Origin: JAHEEL01 sp963700375
GTDB taxonomy: Bacteria; Actinomycetota; Acidimicrobiia; Spongiisociales; UBA5794
DNA: 64,000 nucleotides
NCBI GenBank assembly: GCA_963700375.1
Contig: CAVOXF010000004.1
Coordinates: 372,001 to 436,000 of the forward strand
Direction: 5' to 3'
A program made the position numbers and the translations under genes. Numbering within the stretch: the stretch's first letter is position 1; each line of letters opens with the position of its first letter. The notes beneath the pieces were generated by a model. It was not told the DNA's origin. It did no database searches and worked only from the letters and a program-made list of their open reading frames with translations. Of the stretch, positions 56,076 to 64,000 are shown piece by piece.

Positions 56076-56215
56076 ATGTTCTGCATCGTAGCGGGCGTCG
56101 GCGCTTGAACCCAAGCATGCTCAGATCCGTCTTCCCGGTCGAGCACTGCGGGACCACCGCCTTCACGCGAACGCCGGTATGGGGTACATGCAATGCCCAC
56201 GTACGGAGGTGGCAC

Positions 56216-56377
56216 ATGGTGTCTCTTCCGGCCGTCACAGCGGAGTTCGGTGGTGGCAAGCTCGCGGTTCGCCGATCCTTGAAGCTCCGCTACCAGGAGT
56301 TCTACGCGTCGGAACGACCGGAGTTCCAGGACACCGCGGTCATCCCCGGACTGGGCTCGACCGGCAGCACGATGTAG
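56216..56377 (+). CDS. possible small plus-strand gene, unknown function
   Basis: The 361-base gap between yebC and ruvC contains a 53-codon ORF (MVSLPAVTAEFGGGKLAVRR...) whose ATG has a near-perfect GGAGGTG 4 bases upstream, unusual for a random frame. It is opposite in orientation to all neighbours. No family is recognised. A weak TTCACG...TACATG promoter-like pair lies just before it. The rest of the gap shows nothing. Confidence 0.4.
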   Translation: MVSLPAVTAEFGGGKLAVRRSLKLRYQEFYASERPEFQDTAVIPGLGSTGSTM

Positions 56378-56436
56378 CAGGACGGAAGCGTGGAGCGGCG
56401 CCCCTGGCGGGAGCGGCCGCCAATGCCTCAGATGCG

Positions 56437-57174
56437 CTACTCGAGTGCAGCGAGAACGTCGTCGGGGATGTCGAAGTTGGCGTGCACACTCTGCACATCG
56501 TCGAGGTCCTCGAGCGCATCGACGAGCCGGAGCACCTTCGGTGCCGTCATCTCGTTGACCGGTATGGTGACCGACGGGATCTGGCTGACCTCGCCCTGGT
56601 CGATCGTCACGCCGGCGGCCTCGAGCGAGGACCGGACGGCCGGGAGGTCGCCCGGCGCACAGGTGATCTCCCACAAACCATCCGATTCCTCAACGTCGTC
56701 GGCGCCGCCATCCAGCGCCGCCATCATCACGGTGTCCTCGTCCCCGATGACCAGCAGGTACCCCTTTTGCTCGAAGAGATAGCCGACCGAGCCGGGTTCG
56801 CCGAGGCTCCCGCCGTTCTTCGTGAACGTGGAACGCACGTCGGCTGCGGCACGGTTGCGATTGTCGGTGAGGATCTCGACGTACAGAGCGACTCCACCGG
56901 GTCCGTACCCCTCGTACCAGATTTCCTCGTACTCGACACCACCGTCGTCGCCAGCGCCGCGAGCGATGGCCCGCTCGATGTTGTCCTTCGGTACCGAAGC
57001 ATCCTTTGCCTTCTGGACCGCCGTTGCCAGCGTCGGGTTCCCTTCCGGATCGGCCCCGCCGTGCCGCGCGGCAGCCTCGATGCCCTTGATGAGCTTGGCG
57101 AACAACTTCCCGCGCTTGGCATCCTGACGCCCCTTGCGGTGTTTGATGTTGGCCCACTTCGAATGTCCGGACAT
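56437..57174 (-). CDS. yebC: YebC/PmpR-family regulatory protein
   Basis: 245 residues beginning MSGHSKWANIKHRKGRQDAKRG, the family hallmark, in the usual three-domain form. Members have been described as transcription regulators and more recently as factors acting on ribosomes stalled at proline stretches. Its position beside pdxT and ruvC is conserved in actinobacteria. It adjoins pdxT with a 1-base overlap. Confidence 0.95.
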   Translation of the reverse strand: MSGHSKWANIKHRKGRQDAKRGKLFAKLIKGIEAAARHGGADPEGNPTLATAVQKAKDASVPKDNIERAIARGAGDDGGVEYEEIWYEGYGPGGVALYVEILTDNRNRAAADVRSTFTKNGGSLGEPGSVGYLFEQKGYLLVIGDEDTVMMAALDGGADDVEESDGLWEITCAPGDLPAVRSSLEAAGVTIDQGEVSQIPSVTIPVNEMTAPKVLRLVDALEDLDDVQSVHANFDIPDDVLAALE

Positions 57175-57761
57175 CAGCGCTCCTCGGCGAGATCGATCAG
57201 CATGGTGTGAAGACGGTCATCGTCCGTCAACTCCGGGTGAAATGATGCGGCAAGGATACGTTCCTGGCGCACCACAACGGGGTGCACCCCTCCCCCGCCC
57301 GGATCTTCGACGGATGCGAGGGTCTCGACTTCGCCTCCGACCTTCTCGATCCAAGGAGCGCGAATGAACACGGCGCGCATCGGCGTGGCGAGGCCCGCTA
57401 CGTCGAGGTCGGCCTCGAAGGAGTCCACTTGCCTGCCGAAGGCGTTCCGTTCGACGACGACGTCGAGCACTCCCAGTTGGGGCTGCACGGGGCCGGTCGT
57501 CGCCGACGCGAGGAAGATCATCCCCGCGCACGTTCCGAAGACCGGCATGCCGTCGTCGATTCGATCACGGAGTGGACCCATGAGCCCGTAGATCGTCGCG
57601 AGACGGCCGATCGTCGTCGACTCTCCCCCGGGGATGATGAGCGCCTCGACGGACTCGAGTTCGTCCGGCGTTCTGACCTCGATGCCGGTGTGGCCGAGGT
57701 GGGTCACGACCGCGAGGTGCTCGCGAAAGTCGCCCTGGAGGGCGAGCGCGCCGATCCTCAC
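57174..57761 (-). CDS. pdxT: pyridoxal 5'-phosphate synthase glutaminase subunit PdxT
   Basis: Supplies ammonia to PdxS for vitamin B6 synthesis. 195 residues from GTG at 57761 (VRIGALALQGDFREHL). Triad residues are in FGTCAGMI (Cys) and FHPEL (His and Glu); IPGGESTTIGRL is present. The GTG lies next to the pdxS stop; the longer frame upstream runs into pdxS. Confidence 0.95.
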   Translation of the reverse strand: MRIGALALQGDFREHLAVVTHLGHTGIEVRTPDELESVEALIIPGGESTTIGRLATIYGLMGPLRDRIDDGMPVFGTCAGMIFLASATTGPVQPQLGVLDVVVERNAFGRQVDSFEADLDVAGLATPMRAVFIRAPWIEKVGGEVETLASVEDPGGGGVHPVVVRQERILAASFHPELTDDDRLHTMLIDLAEER

Positions 57762-57762
57762 G

Positions 57763-58653
57763 TCAGTCGCTCCGGTCTTGCATCCGGTCTTCGGCGAGTA
57801 GCGTGTCGATGTTGATACCGACCATCGCCTCGCCGAGGTTCTTGGAGACCTCAGCAATCTTCCCGGCATCCTGGTAGAACGTCGTCGCTTCGACGATCGC
57901 CCGTGCCCGGACATCGGGTCGGTCGGACTTGAAGACGCCAGAGCCGACGAAGATCCCGTCGCACCCGAGTTGCATCATCAATGCGGCGTCCGACGGGGTG
58001 GCGATTCCGCCGGCCGCGAAGTTGACGACCGGAAGCCTTCCGGTCTCGGCAACCTCTCGCACCAGCTCGATCGGAGCCCGTAGATCTCTGGCAGCATTCA
58101 TCAGCTCATCTGGTCCGAGTGTCGTGAGCCAGCGGATCTGGCCAGTTATCAGGCGCATGTGGCGAACGGCCTCGATCACGTTGCCTGTTCCGGGCTCGCC
58201 CTTGGTGCGAATCATCGCCGCACCCTCGCCGATCCTGCGGAGGGCTTCCCCGAGGTCTTTTGCTCCGTTGACGAACGGAACGGTGAATGCCCGCTTGTCG
58301 ACGTGATACTCATCGACCGGTGTGAGGACTTCCGATTCGTCGATGTAGTCGACGCCAAGCGATTCCAACACCCGTGCCTCGACGAAGTGGCCGATCCGGG
58401 CCTTGGCCATGACCGGGATCGAGACGGCGTTCACAATCTCTTCCACCTTTGCCGGGTCGGCCATACGGGCCACACCGCCGTGAGCTCGAATGTCTGCGGG
58501 AACTCGTTCCAGCGCCATCACCGAGACGGCACCCGCCGCTTCGGCGATCATGGCCTGCTCAGCGTTTACGACGTCCATGATGACGCCGCCCTTGAGCATC
58601 TCTGCAAGTCCACGCTTGACGCGGTCGGTGCCGCGTTCGCTTGTGGTGTCCAC
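57763..58653 (-). CDS. pdxS: pyridoxal 5'-phosphate synthase subunit PdxS
   Basis: TIM-barrel subunit that makes PLP from ribose-5-phosphate, glyceraldehyde-3-phosphate and ammonia. 296 residues with KRGLAEMLKGGVIMDVVNAEQA, KARIGHFVEA, DESEVLTPVDEYHVDK and GGIATPSDAA. GAGGAG lies 7 bases before the GTG start, and a TACACT -10-like sequence sits at 58682-58687 in the 63-base gap to pimA. Confidence 0.97.
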   Translation of the reverse strand: MDTTSERGTDRVKRGLAEMLKGGVIMDVVNAEQAMIAEAAGAVSVMALERVPADIRAHGGVARMADPAKVEEIVNAVSIPVMAKARIGHFVEARVLESLGVDYIDESEVLTPVDEYHVDKRAFTVPFVNGAKDLGEALRRIGEGAAMIRTKGEPGTGNVIEAVRHMRLITGQIRWLTTLGPDELMNAARDLRAPIELVREVAETGRLPVVNFAAGGIATPSDAALMMQLGCDGIFVGSGVFKSDRPDVRARAIVEATTFYQDAGKIAEVSKNLGEAMVGINIDTLLAEDRMQDRSD

Positions 58654-58716
58654 GGTGGTCTCCTCGATCTTCGGTGGGTCAAGTGTACCGACGCCCCACC
58701 GTGTAGAACCGTGGAG

Positions 58717-59763
58717 TCAGCGCCCCGTTTGATCCGCGATCGCTGTCTCGTATGCCTCGACGAACTGGGCTGCAACGATGGAGCCGTCGAACCGTGCGAC
58801 ACGCTGCACGGCCGCGGCTCCGAGTGCCGACGCCGCTTCTGGATCGTTGAGCAGCGCGATGAGTTCGTCGGCAAGGCCGTCGACATCGCCGGGAGCGCAA
58901 TACCGCGCAGACGGGCCGGCCACGTGCTCGAATGCCGGAATCGACGATGCGACGACGGCACACCCGGAGGCCATCGCTTCGGCGACGATGATCCCGAAGC
59001 TCTCTCCGCCGAGATTCGGGGCACAGAGCACTGCTGCCGATCCGAGGACGGACTGTTTGACGATGTCGTCGACCCATCCGAAGTACTCGACGCCGTCGGC
59101 TGGGTCGGGTCGGGTTGCTCCCATCACGCTGAGCTTCGCGCCCGGCACGGCCGAGCGAACAGCGGGCCACGCCGCAAGAAGCGCCGAGAGCCCCTTCCGT
59201 TCGTCGTCGCGTCCGAGAAACGCAACGCGCTTCGGATCCTTGGGCCCGGTCTGGTAGTCCGACACATCGATGCCGTTGGGGACGATCCGATAGTCGACGA
59301 TCCCGTCGATCGAACTGCCGGATATCGGGCTGGTCACGGTCACGACTGAAGCGCCGCGCAGCGCGGCACGCACTCCAGAGCGTCCGTACCGGTACAGGCG
59401 TCGTACCCACGGCGGAGGATCGGCATGGAAAGTCGCCACCTTCGCCGGACCCTTGAGTCGCATCGCAGCCGTCGAGACCGTCGGCATGAGCGGTTCGTGA
59501 ATGTGCAGGACATCGACACCGGCGAGCGCTGCCCCGAGCCGGCGGCCGAGGCGGGGATCGAGGCGGATCGGTGTCTGCGCCCGGTTGGCCTTGATCGTCG
59601 CCGTACGACCGAGCAGGACCGCGCCGTCGGGGCCGTCGGTTCCCGGGCCGACGATGACGGCATCATGCCCGGCGTCGTGGAGCCAATCGGCGAGACGAAT
59701 AACCTGATCCTGCACGCCTCCAGGGCGGCCGAGGTCGTACGGCGACACCAGACCGATTCTCAT
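58717..59763 (-). CDS. pimA: phosphatidylinositol alpha-mannosyltransferase-like GT4 glycosyltransferase
   Basis: 348-residue GT-B enzyme. The N-terminus RIGLVSPYDLGRPGGVQDQV is the PimA acceptor loop, VPNGIDVSDYQ and GGESFGIIVAEAMASG (EX7E nucleotide-sugar motif) are in the C-terminal domain. In mycobacteria PimA adds the first mannose to phosphatidylinositol at the membrane. The neighbours patA and pgsA match that pathway. It overlaps patA by 4 bases. Confidence 0.92.
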   Translation of the reverse strand: MRIGLVSPYDLGRPGGVQDQVIRLADWLHDAGHDAVIVGPGTDGPDGAVLLGRTATIKANRAQTPIRLDPRLGRRLGAALAGVDVLHIHEPLMPTVSTAAMRLKGPAKVATFHADPPPWVRRLYRYGRSGVRAALRGASVVTVTSPISGSSIDGIVDYRIVPNGIDVSDYQTGPKDPKRVAFLGRDDERKGLSALLAAWPAVRSAVPGAKLSVMGATRPDPADGVEYFGWVDDIVKQSVLGSAAVLCAPNLGGESFGIIVAEAMASGCAVVASSIPAFEHVAGPSARYCAPGDVDGLADELIALLNDPEAASALGAAAVQRVARFDGSIVAAQFVEAYETAIADQTGR

Positions 59764-60659
59764 TCGGCCGGTTCCTTCAACACGGCATCCGATGGCCAGT
59801 TCGGCTGGAACAGGTGCCAGTCCGTCGGCTTCATCCGAATGATGCCCTCGAACTCACGGGCGAGCGCCTGCGTCCCGAGGCGGATTCGCTCGGTCCGATT
59901 GCCTGCCGACGGCATCGTCAGTTCAGGATGCACCTCGAATCGATAGCCGGAACCATCGAAGTAGCAGCCGACCGGGAACAGCGCCGCGCCCGTCAACTCA
60001 ACGAGTGAGACCGGGCCAGCCGGCATCGTCGTCGTTTCACCGAAGAACTCCACCTCGACACCCCGGCCGCTGACATCGCGGTCGGCGATGAGGGCGACCA
60101 CCTGACCCTGCTTGAGTGCGGTGACGAGCGCCCCCATGACCGACCCCCGGCCGTGGATCAGGACGTCGATGCCGAACGCTGCGCGTGTCTTGACGAACCA
60201 GTCGGTGATTCGACCGTTCGAGAGGTCTTCCGCCACCGAAATGACCCGGAGATTCAGCGCCTCGGCAACCGCGCCTGCGACTTCGTAGTTGCCCATGTGA
60301 GGTGAGGCCATGACCACGCCCCTCCCGCCTTTCTGCGCGGCGTACACGTCGTCGAGACCGGAGGTGCGGGCCTGGTTCACCATCCAGTCCTTGCGTCGCG
60401 GCCGAAACCAGAACACCTCCGCCCAGTATCGGCCATACGAAGCGAACATCTCCCGGCCGGCCGCGGTGATGTCGTTTTCGCTCACCTCAGGGCCCAGGAC
60501 GCGACGCATATGTCGCCGGAGCAACTGCATCCGCTTCCCTGCGATGAAGGAGAGACCGTATCCGACACCGCGGCCAGTGCCGCGAACGGCCCGCGCGGGC
60601 AGGAGTCCGAAAAGCCCGGAGAGAGCCCGGTACAGAAGGTAGCCCGGGAGGCCCTTCAC
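59760..60659 (-). CDS. patA: phosphatidylinositol mannoside acyltransferase-like protein
   Basis: 299-residue lysophospholipid/lauroyl acyltransferase-fold protein with the H-x4-E active site in SPHMGNYEVAG and ALIADRDVSGRGVEVEFFG. The GTG at 60659 overlaps the pgsA stop (GTGA); the upstream extension of the frame lies in pgsA. By context it should acylate the mannosylated phosphatidylinositol. Confidence 0.9.
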   Translation of the reverse strand: MKGLPGYLLYRALSGLFGLLPARAVRGTGRGVGYGLSFIAGKRMQLLRRHMRRVLGPEVSENDITAAGREMFASYGRYWAEVFWFRPRRKDWMVNQARTSGLDDVYAAQKGGRGVVMASPHMGNYEVAGAVAEALNLRVISVAEDLSNGRITDWFVKTRAAFGIDVLIHGRGSVMGALVTALKQGQVVALIADRDVSGRGVEVEFFGETTTMPAGPVSLVELTGAALFPVGCYFDGSGYRFEVHPELTMPSAGNRTERIRLGTQALAREFEGIIRMKPTDWHLFQPNWPSDAVLKEPAE

Positions 60660-61243
60660 CCTGGCAGTTGCTGCAGGGTCCGGCGAGTGCGTTGCACCAC
60701 CGTCAGCCCGGTCAGCACGACGAAGATCCAGAGCATCGGTTCGAGGACATCGAGTCCGAACCCGGCGAGGATGATCCCGATGAGACACAGCAGCATGCGC
60801 TCGGCGCGACCCATCCAGCCGCCGCGACCCTCAGCACCCCACGACTCGGCCTTGGCCCGAACGTATGGGATCAGAAGCGAGAACGCCAGGGCAACGAGAC
60901 AGAGGATCAACCCAACCGAGTTATCTCGAAGGTAGACCCCAAGGCCGACCCAGACGGCGACCTCGCCGAAGCGGTCGGACATCGTGTCGATGAATGCACC
61001 ACGATCGGACGACGTTCCTTTGAATCGCGCGAGCGGACCGTCGAGGGCATCGAGCAACACCCCGAAAGCTGCAGTCATGCCTCCCTGCCACAGCAGACCG
61101 TTCGCAATCAGCGCCGCACCGACCACGGTGATCGCGAGGCCGAGCACCGTCACCATCGTCGGGGTGACCCCGGTCTTGGCGAGCACGCGGGCGATCGGCT
61201 GGAGAATCGGTGCTGCCTTCTTGCGCGCCTTGAGGTCGATCAT
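60656..61243 (-). CDS. pgsA: CDP-alcohol phosphatidyltransferase (phosphatidylinositol phosphate synthase-like)
   Basis: 195-residue membrane enzyme with about six helices and the full family signature D-x2-DG-x2-AR-x8-G-x3-D-x3-D in LLDALDGPLARFKG and following. In this gene order it corresponds to mycobacterial pgsA1, which makes phosphatidylinositol phosphate. It is the first gene of pgsA-patA-pimA. Confidence 0.92.
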   Translation of the reverse strand: MIDLKARKKAAPILQPIARVLAKTGVTPTMVTVLGLAITVVGAALIANGLLWQGGMTAAFGVLLDALDGPLARFKGTSSDRGAFIDTMSDRFGEVAVWVGLGVYLRDNSVGLILCLVALAFSLLIPYVRAKAESWGAEGRGGWMGRAERMLLCLIGIILAGFGLDVLEPMLWIFVVLTGLTVVQRTRRTLQQLPG

Positions 61244-61266
61244 GCCGTGCCTTTCACGACAGCGAA

Positions 61267-61281
61267 GGTAGCACAGCTACC
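61267..61281. promoter_or_regulatory. palindrome in the pgsA-gltA divergent region
   Basis: GGTAGC-ACA-GCTACC, a perfect 6-3-6 inverted repeat, lies between the divergent starts of pgsA and citrate synthase and about 19 bases upstream of a TACAAT -10 (61300-61305). No good -35 precedes that -10, so an activator or repressor site is possible. Confidence 0.45.
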
Positions 61282-61299
61282 ACGACTGCCGTCTGCCGA

Positions 61300-61305
61300 T
61301 ACAAT
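61300..61305 (+). promoter_or_regulatory. -10 element of the citrate synthase promoter
   Basis: TACAAT lies about 64 bases before the citrate synthase ATG. There is no recognisable -35 hexamer at 16-19 bases, but the palindrome at 61267-61281 covers that side. Confidence 0.45.
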
Positions 61306-61368
61306 GGTACGTCCCAAGCGACGCCGAAGACCACCCGGGCCTGTCGGTGAACAGAAGGAAGTGAGCCG

Positions 61369-62661
61369 ATGGCTGATCATCACGCACAGCTGAGTTTCGA
61401 CGGAACCGAGTACGTGCTCCCCGTCGTGAGGCCAACGATCGGCAACGCTGGCGTGAACATCGAACAGTTGCGCAACCAGAGCGGTGCGGTCACCTTCGAC
61501 CCCGGCTTCGCCAACACCGCGGGTTCCCGCTCCTCCATCACATACATCGATGGGAGCAACGGGATCCTCCAACACCGCGGGTACTCGATCGAGGATCTCG
61601 CCGCGAACGCCTCCTTCCTGGAAGTCGCCTACTTGCTGCTCTTCAAGAAGCTGCCGACCCTCGCTGAACTCGAAACCTGGGAGGACTCGGTCCGCCACCA
61701 CACACTGCTCAACGAGGAGATGAAGCGCTTCTTCGACGCATTCCCGAAGAGCGCTCATCCCATGGCGATCCTGTCCTCGGCCACGAACGCCATTTCCACG
61801 TTCTACGAGGAATTCCACGATCCCACCGATGAGGCCTCATTCAATGAGAGCGCACTCCGACTGATCGCAAAGATGCCCACGATTGCAGCCTGGGCCTACA
61901 AGAAGTCGACCGGAATGCCGTACTGCTACCCACGCAACGACCTCGCCTACGTCGAGAACTTCATCCACATGATGTTCCACCTGCCGGTACAGCAGGAGGA
62001 GATTGATCCGGTCCTGGCGAAGGCATTGAACGTGCTGCTCATCCTTCACGCGGATCACGAGCAGAACTGTTCCACGGCGACGGTTCGCGGCGTCGGATCG
62101 AGCCAGGCGAACCTTTTTGCATCGGTCTCAGCGGGAATCGATGCGTTGTGGGGGCCGCTCCACGGCGGCGCGAACCAGCGCGTCATCGAGATGCTCCAGA
62201 CGATCGTCGACGACCCGAACGCATCGCCGAAGACCATGATCCTGCGAGCCAAGGATCCCAACGACCCGTTCCGCCTCATGGGTTTCGGTCACCGGGTGTA
62301 CAAGAACTACGACCCCCGCGCCCGCGTGCTCCGAAGCTACGCCGACGAGGTCCTCGAGAAGATGGGAATCACCGATCCACTCCTGGATGTCGCGAAGGAA
62401 CTCGAGCAGGCGGCGTTGGACGACCCCTACTTCGCCGAGCGCAAGCTCTATCCGAACGTCGACTTCTACTCCGGCCTCATCTTCCGAGCGCTCAAGTTCC
62501 CAACCCGGATGTTCACGGTCCTGTTCGCGATCGGACGGCTGCCCGGTTGGATGGCTCAGTGGAAAGAGATGACGGAGGATCCCGATACGCGCATCATGCG
62601 CCCCCGCCAGATCTACGTCGGGGATATCGACAAGCCCTACGTCCCGATCTCGGAGCGGTAG
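61369..62661 (+). CDS. gltA: citrate synthase, type II
   Basis: Condenses acetyl-CoA and oxaloacetate at the entry of the TCA cycle. 430 residues, with the N-terminal beta domain of the hexameric type. Catalytic residues are in LILHADHEQN (His), GFGHRVYKN (His) and YPNVDFYSG (Asp). The ATG follows AAGGAAGTGA by 4 bases. It is the only clear, intact plus-strand gene in the window and converges with the small membrane-protein gene downstream. Confidence 0.97.
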   Translation: MADHHAQLSFDGTEYVLPVVRPTIGNAGVNIEQLRNQSGAVTFDPGFANTAGSRSSITYIDGSNGILQHRGYSIEDLAANASFLEVAYLLLFKKLPTLAELETWEDSVRHHTLLNEEMKRFFDAFPKSAHPMAILSSATNAISTFYEEFHDPTDEASFNESALRLIAKMPTIAAWAYKKSTGMPYCYPRNDLAYVENFIHMMFHLPVQQEEIDPVLAKALNVLLILHADHEQNCSTATVRGVGSSQANLFASVSAGIDALWGPLHGGANQRVIEMLQTIVDDPNASPKTMILRAKDPNDPFRLMGFGHRVYKNYDPRARVLRSYADEVLEKMGITDPLLDVAKELEQAALDDPYFAERKLYPNVDFYSGLIFRALKFPTRMFTVLFAIGRLPGWMAQWKEMTEDPDTRIMRPRQIYVGDIDKPYVPISER

Positions 62662-62678
62662 GTCCGCAAGCGGCGTGA

Positions 62679-63191
62679 CTATTCGGCCTCGGTAACCCGA
62701 TCGGGCTCCGGAACCGGCTCGCTGTAGTGGTCCACGACGGTCCCTTCGATTCCGTCGATCCTCACGAGGCCGCGTTCCGATGGCGGATCATCCGCACTGA
62801 ACACCAGCACGTTCCACACCGGCCGGGCGCGCCACCCGACGAATCCCAGCGATGCCGAAGCATGGCCAACGGCGAACCCAACGGTCCGGTTCGCGATCTC
62901 AAGCGCTTCACCCTCTCGTACTTCGAGGTTCCACCCTGCGATGAGGTGGTACGTGCCGACCGCGACCAAGACGACGACGGCGGTCCACCACATGGCGGAC
63001 GGCAGGGCTCCTGCGGCGATGAGGCCGGCAACAACCACGGCCCCAGCGACGTAGGCAAGCGCGGCGCGGCGCCGGCGATTCGTGTCGGGTACGTGATACT
63101 CGCCGACGACGTTCGAATCGAGATCTTCGGGGATCGCGGCTGATGCAGCGATCTCAGCCGGGATCTCGATCGAACGACGGTCTTGGCTCAC
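62679..63191 (-). CDS. membrane protein of unknown function
   Basis: 170 residues: an acidic polar N-terminus, a basic stretch (NRRRRAALAY), two membrane helices (about 43-64 and 67-86) and a soluble C-terminal domain (about 88-170). Its start overlaps the stop of the RND transporter gene by 4 bases, so the two are probably co-expressed. I do not recognise a family. Confidence 0.75.
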   Translation of the reverse strand: MSQDRRSIEIPAEIAASAAIPEDLDSNVVGEYHVPDTNRRRRAALAYVAGAVVVAGLIAAGALPSAMWWTAVVVLVAVGTYHLIAGWNLEVREGEALEIANRTVGFAVGHASASLGFVGWRARPVWNVLVFSADDPPSERGLVRIDGIEGTVVDHYSEPVPEPDRVTEAE

Positions 63192-64000
63192 TCGTGGGTC
63201 TCGCCGAAGGATCGCTCAACCAGTTCGGGATCGAGCGTCATTTCACCACGACTGCGATGCCATCGATCCCAGACGACGAGCATCGACGGCAAGACGAGGA
63301 TCGCCGCGAGCAGCGATAGCAGGATCGTGTAGGCCGTGACGAGCCCGAACTGGCGGAACGGGATCGTGGTCGACGTCATCAGGATTCCGAACCCGAAGAT
63401 CGTCGTCATCGCAGATCCGGCGAGCGCCCCTCCGGTATGCGTCAGGGTCGACTCGATCGCCTCGTTCTCGTTGTCGTTGCGGATCCGATCCTCTTCATAG
63501 CGGTGCGTCACGTGGATCATGTAGGGAATTCCGATGCCGACCGCGAGGGCAGCGACCGTGGCGGTGATCGGCCCAAACGGGATGCCGGCAGCCCACATGA
63601 TCCCGAAAGAGAGCAGCACGACCAGCACCACGGGGAGTGTCGTGATCGCTCCGAGCAGCGGACGGCGGACCTCGAACCAGTAGTAGACCACCAGGAGAAT
63701 CAGCACGGCAATGAGGGTGTACATCAGGGAGGAGAGCTGCGAGCTCTGCAAGGTGTTGATGATGACCTCGGAGATGATGGCGGTCGACGTCGGCACGACG
63801 TCGAGGCCGGCATCGGTCACCGGTACGAATGCCTCGTTCAGATCCTCCTGAAGCTGGCCGGCGGCAGCCTCACCCGCCTGCGTCTGGAGCGAGAACAGCG
63901 CTGATGCATACGAGCCCTGGTCGGTCACGTGGATCACCGATGACGCCGCTTCTGGGTCCGCTGCGAACAGCGCGGCGTAGAGCGCGGGAACATCCGCGGA
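63188..64000 (-). CDS. RND/MMPL-family membrane transporter, C-terminal part
   Basis: The reading frame is open to the window edge, so only the last 270 residues or so are seen. The end of an external loop is followed by six membrane helices in a sterol-sensing-domain-like arrangement, including PITATVAALAVGIGIPYMIH and the FGFGILMTSTTIPFRQFG segment. This looks like the second half of a hydrophobe/amphiphile exporter. The substrate is unknown. Confidence 0.88.
   Translation of the reverse strand, partial: SADVPALYAALFAADPEAASSVIHVTDQGSYASALFSLQTQAGEAAAGQLQEDLNEAFVPVTDAGLDVVPTSTAIISEVIINTLQSSQLSSLMYTLIAVLILLVVYYWFEVRRPLLGAITTLPVVLVVLLSFGIMWAAGIPFGPITATVAALAVGIGIPYMIHVTHRYEEDRIRNDNENEAIESTLTHTGGALAGSAMTTIFGFGILMTSTTIPFRQFGLVTAYTILLSLLAAILVLPSMLVVWDRWHRSRGEMTLDPELVERSFGETHE

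Overview
The window is a GC-rich actinobacterial chromosome segment that is almost entirely housekeeping. Nearly every gene lies on the minus strand, so transcription runs from high to low coordinates. Three things point to Actinomycetota: an actinobacterial-type integration host factor; the pgsA-patA-pimA phosphatidylinositol-mannoside block next to pdxS-pdxT-yebC-ruvCAB; and gene order that, from memory, matches several separate Mycobacterium tuberculosis blocks (infC-rpmI-rplT-tsnR-pheST; pyrRBC-pyrF-mihF-gmk-rpoZ-coaBC-priA-fmt-rsmB-rpe-ribD; aroE-mltG-ruvX-alaS-rarA-aspS-hisS-relA-secFD-ruvBAC). A deep lineage such as Acidimicrobiia is plausible but is an inference; the 16S gene here would settle it.

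Layout from left to right. The 5' part of a 23S gene and a complete 16S gene (1-3673, minus) have a tRNA-free spacer, boxA-like elements and a complementary 16S processing stem. Then comes tyrS, mpg, pheT and pheS (4323-9521), tightly overlapped, behind a Phe-codon leader peptide. A small accessory island (9774-12149) follows: a frameshifted Rrf2-type regulator and a cytochrome cd1 nitrite reductase (nirS) with an extra haem-c domain. It sits exactly where tsnR and pheS are normally neighbours. Next are tsnR, rplT, rpmI and infC (12249-14269), the riboflavin operon ribH-ribBA-ribE-ribD under an FMN riboswitch (14546-18038), a REC-GGDEF protein, rpe, rsmB, fmt, def, priA, coaBC, rpoZ, gmk and mihF, and the pyrimidine operon pyrF-pyrD-pyrC-pyrB-pyrR behind a PyrR-type attenuator (26608-31150).

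From 31809 rightwards lie nusB, efp and the shikimate genes aroB, aroK, aroC and aroE with a prepilin peptidase, then mltG, ruvX, alaS (with an apparent one-base frameshift), rarA, aspS, hisS, a 133-bp inverted-repeat element, a metallo-beta-lactamase-fold hydrolase, relA, secF-secD-yajC, tgt-queA, ruvB-ruvA-ruvC, yebC, pdxT-pdxS and the PI/PIM lipid genes pimA-patA-pgsA. The right end holds citrate synthase (the only clear, intact plus-strand gene), a small membrane protein and a truncated RND-family transporter.

The most notable material is the nirS island and a set of RNA-level controls: the pheST leader peptide, the infC leader with an AUC start, the FMN riboswitch whose P1 helix contains the ribD Shine-Dalgarno, and the pyr leader combining a PyrR loop, a leader ORF and a terminator. 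Probable CTG start codons occur in mpg and priA, each in a CTGA overlap with the stop of the gene before. No CRISPR array, tRNA gene, intact insertion sequence or phage region was seen.
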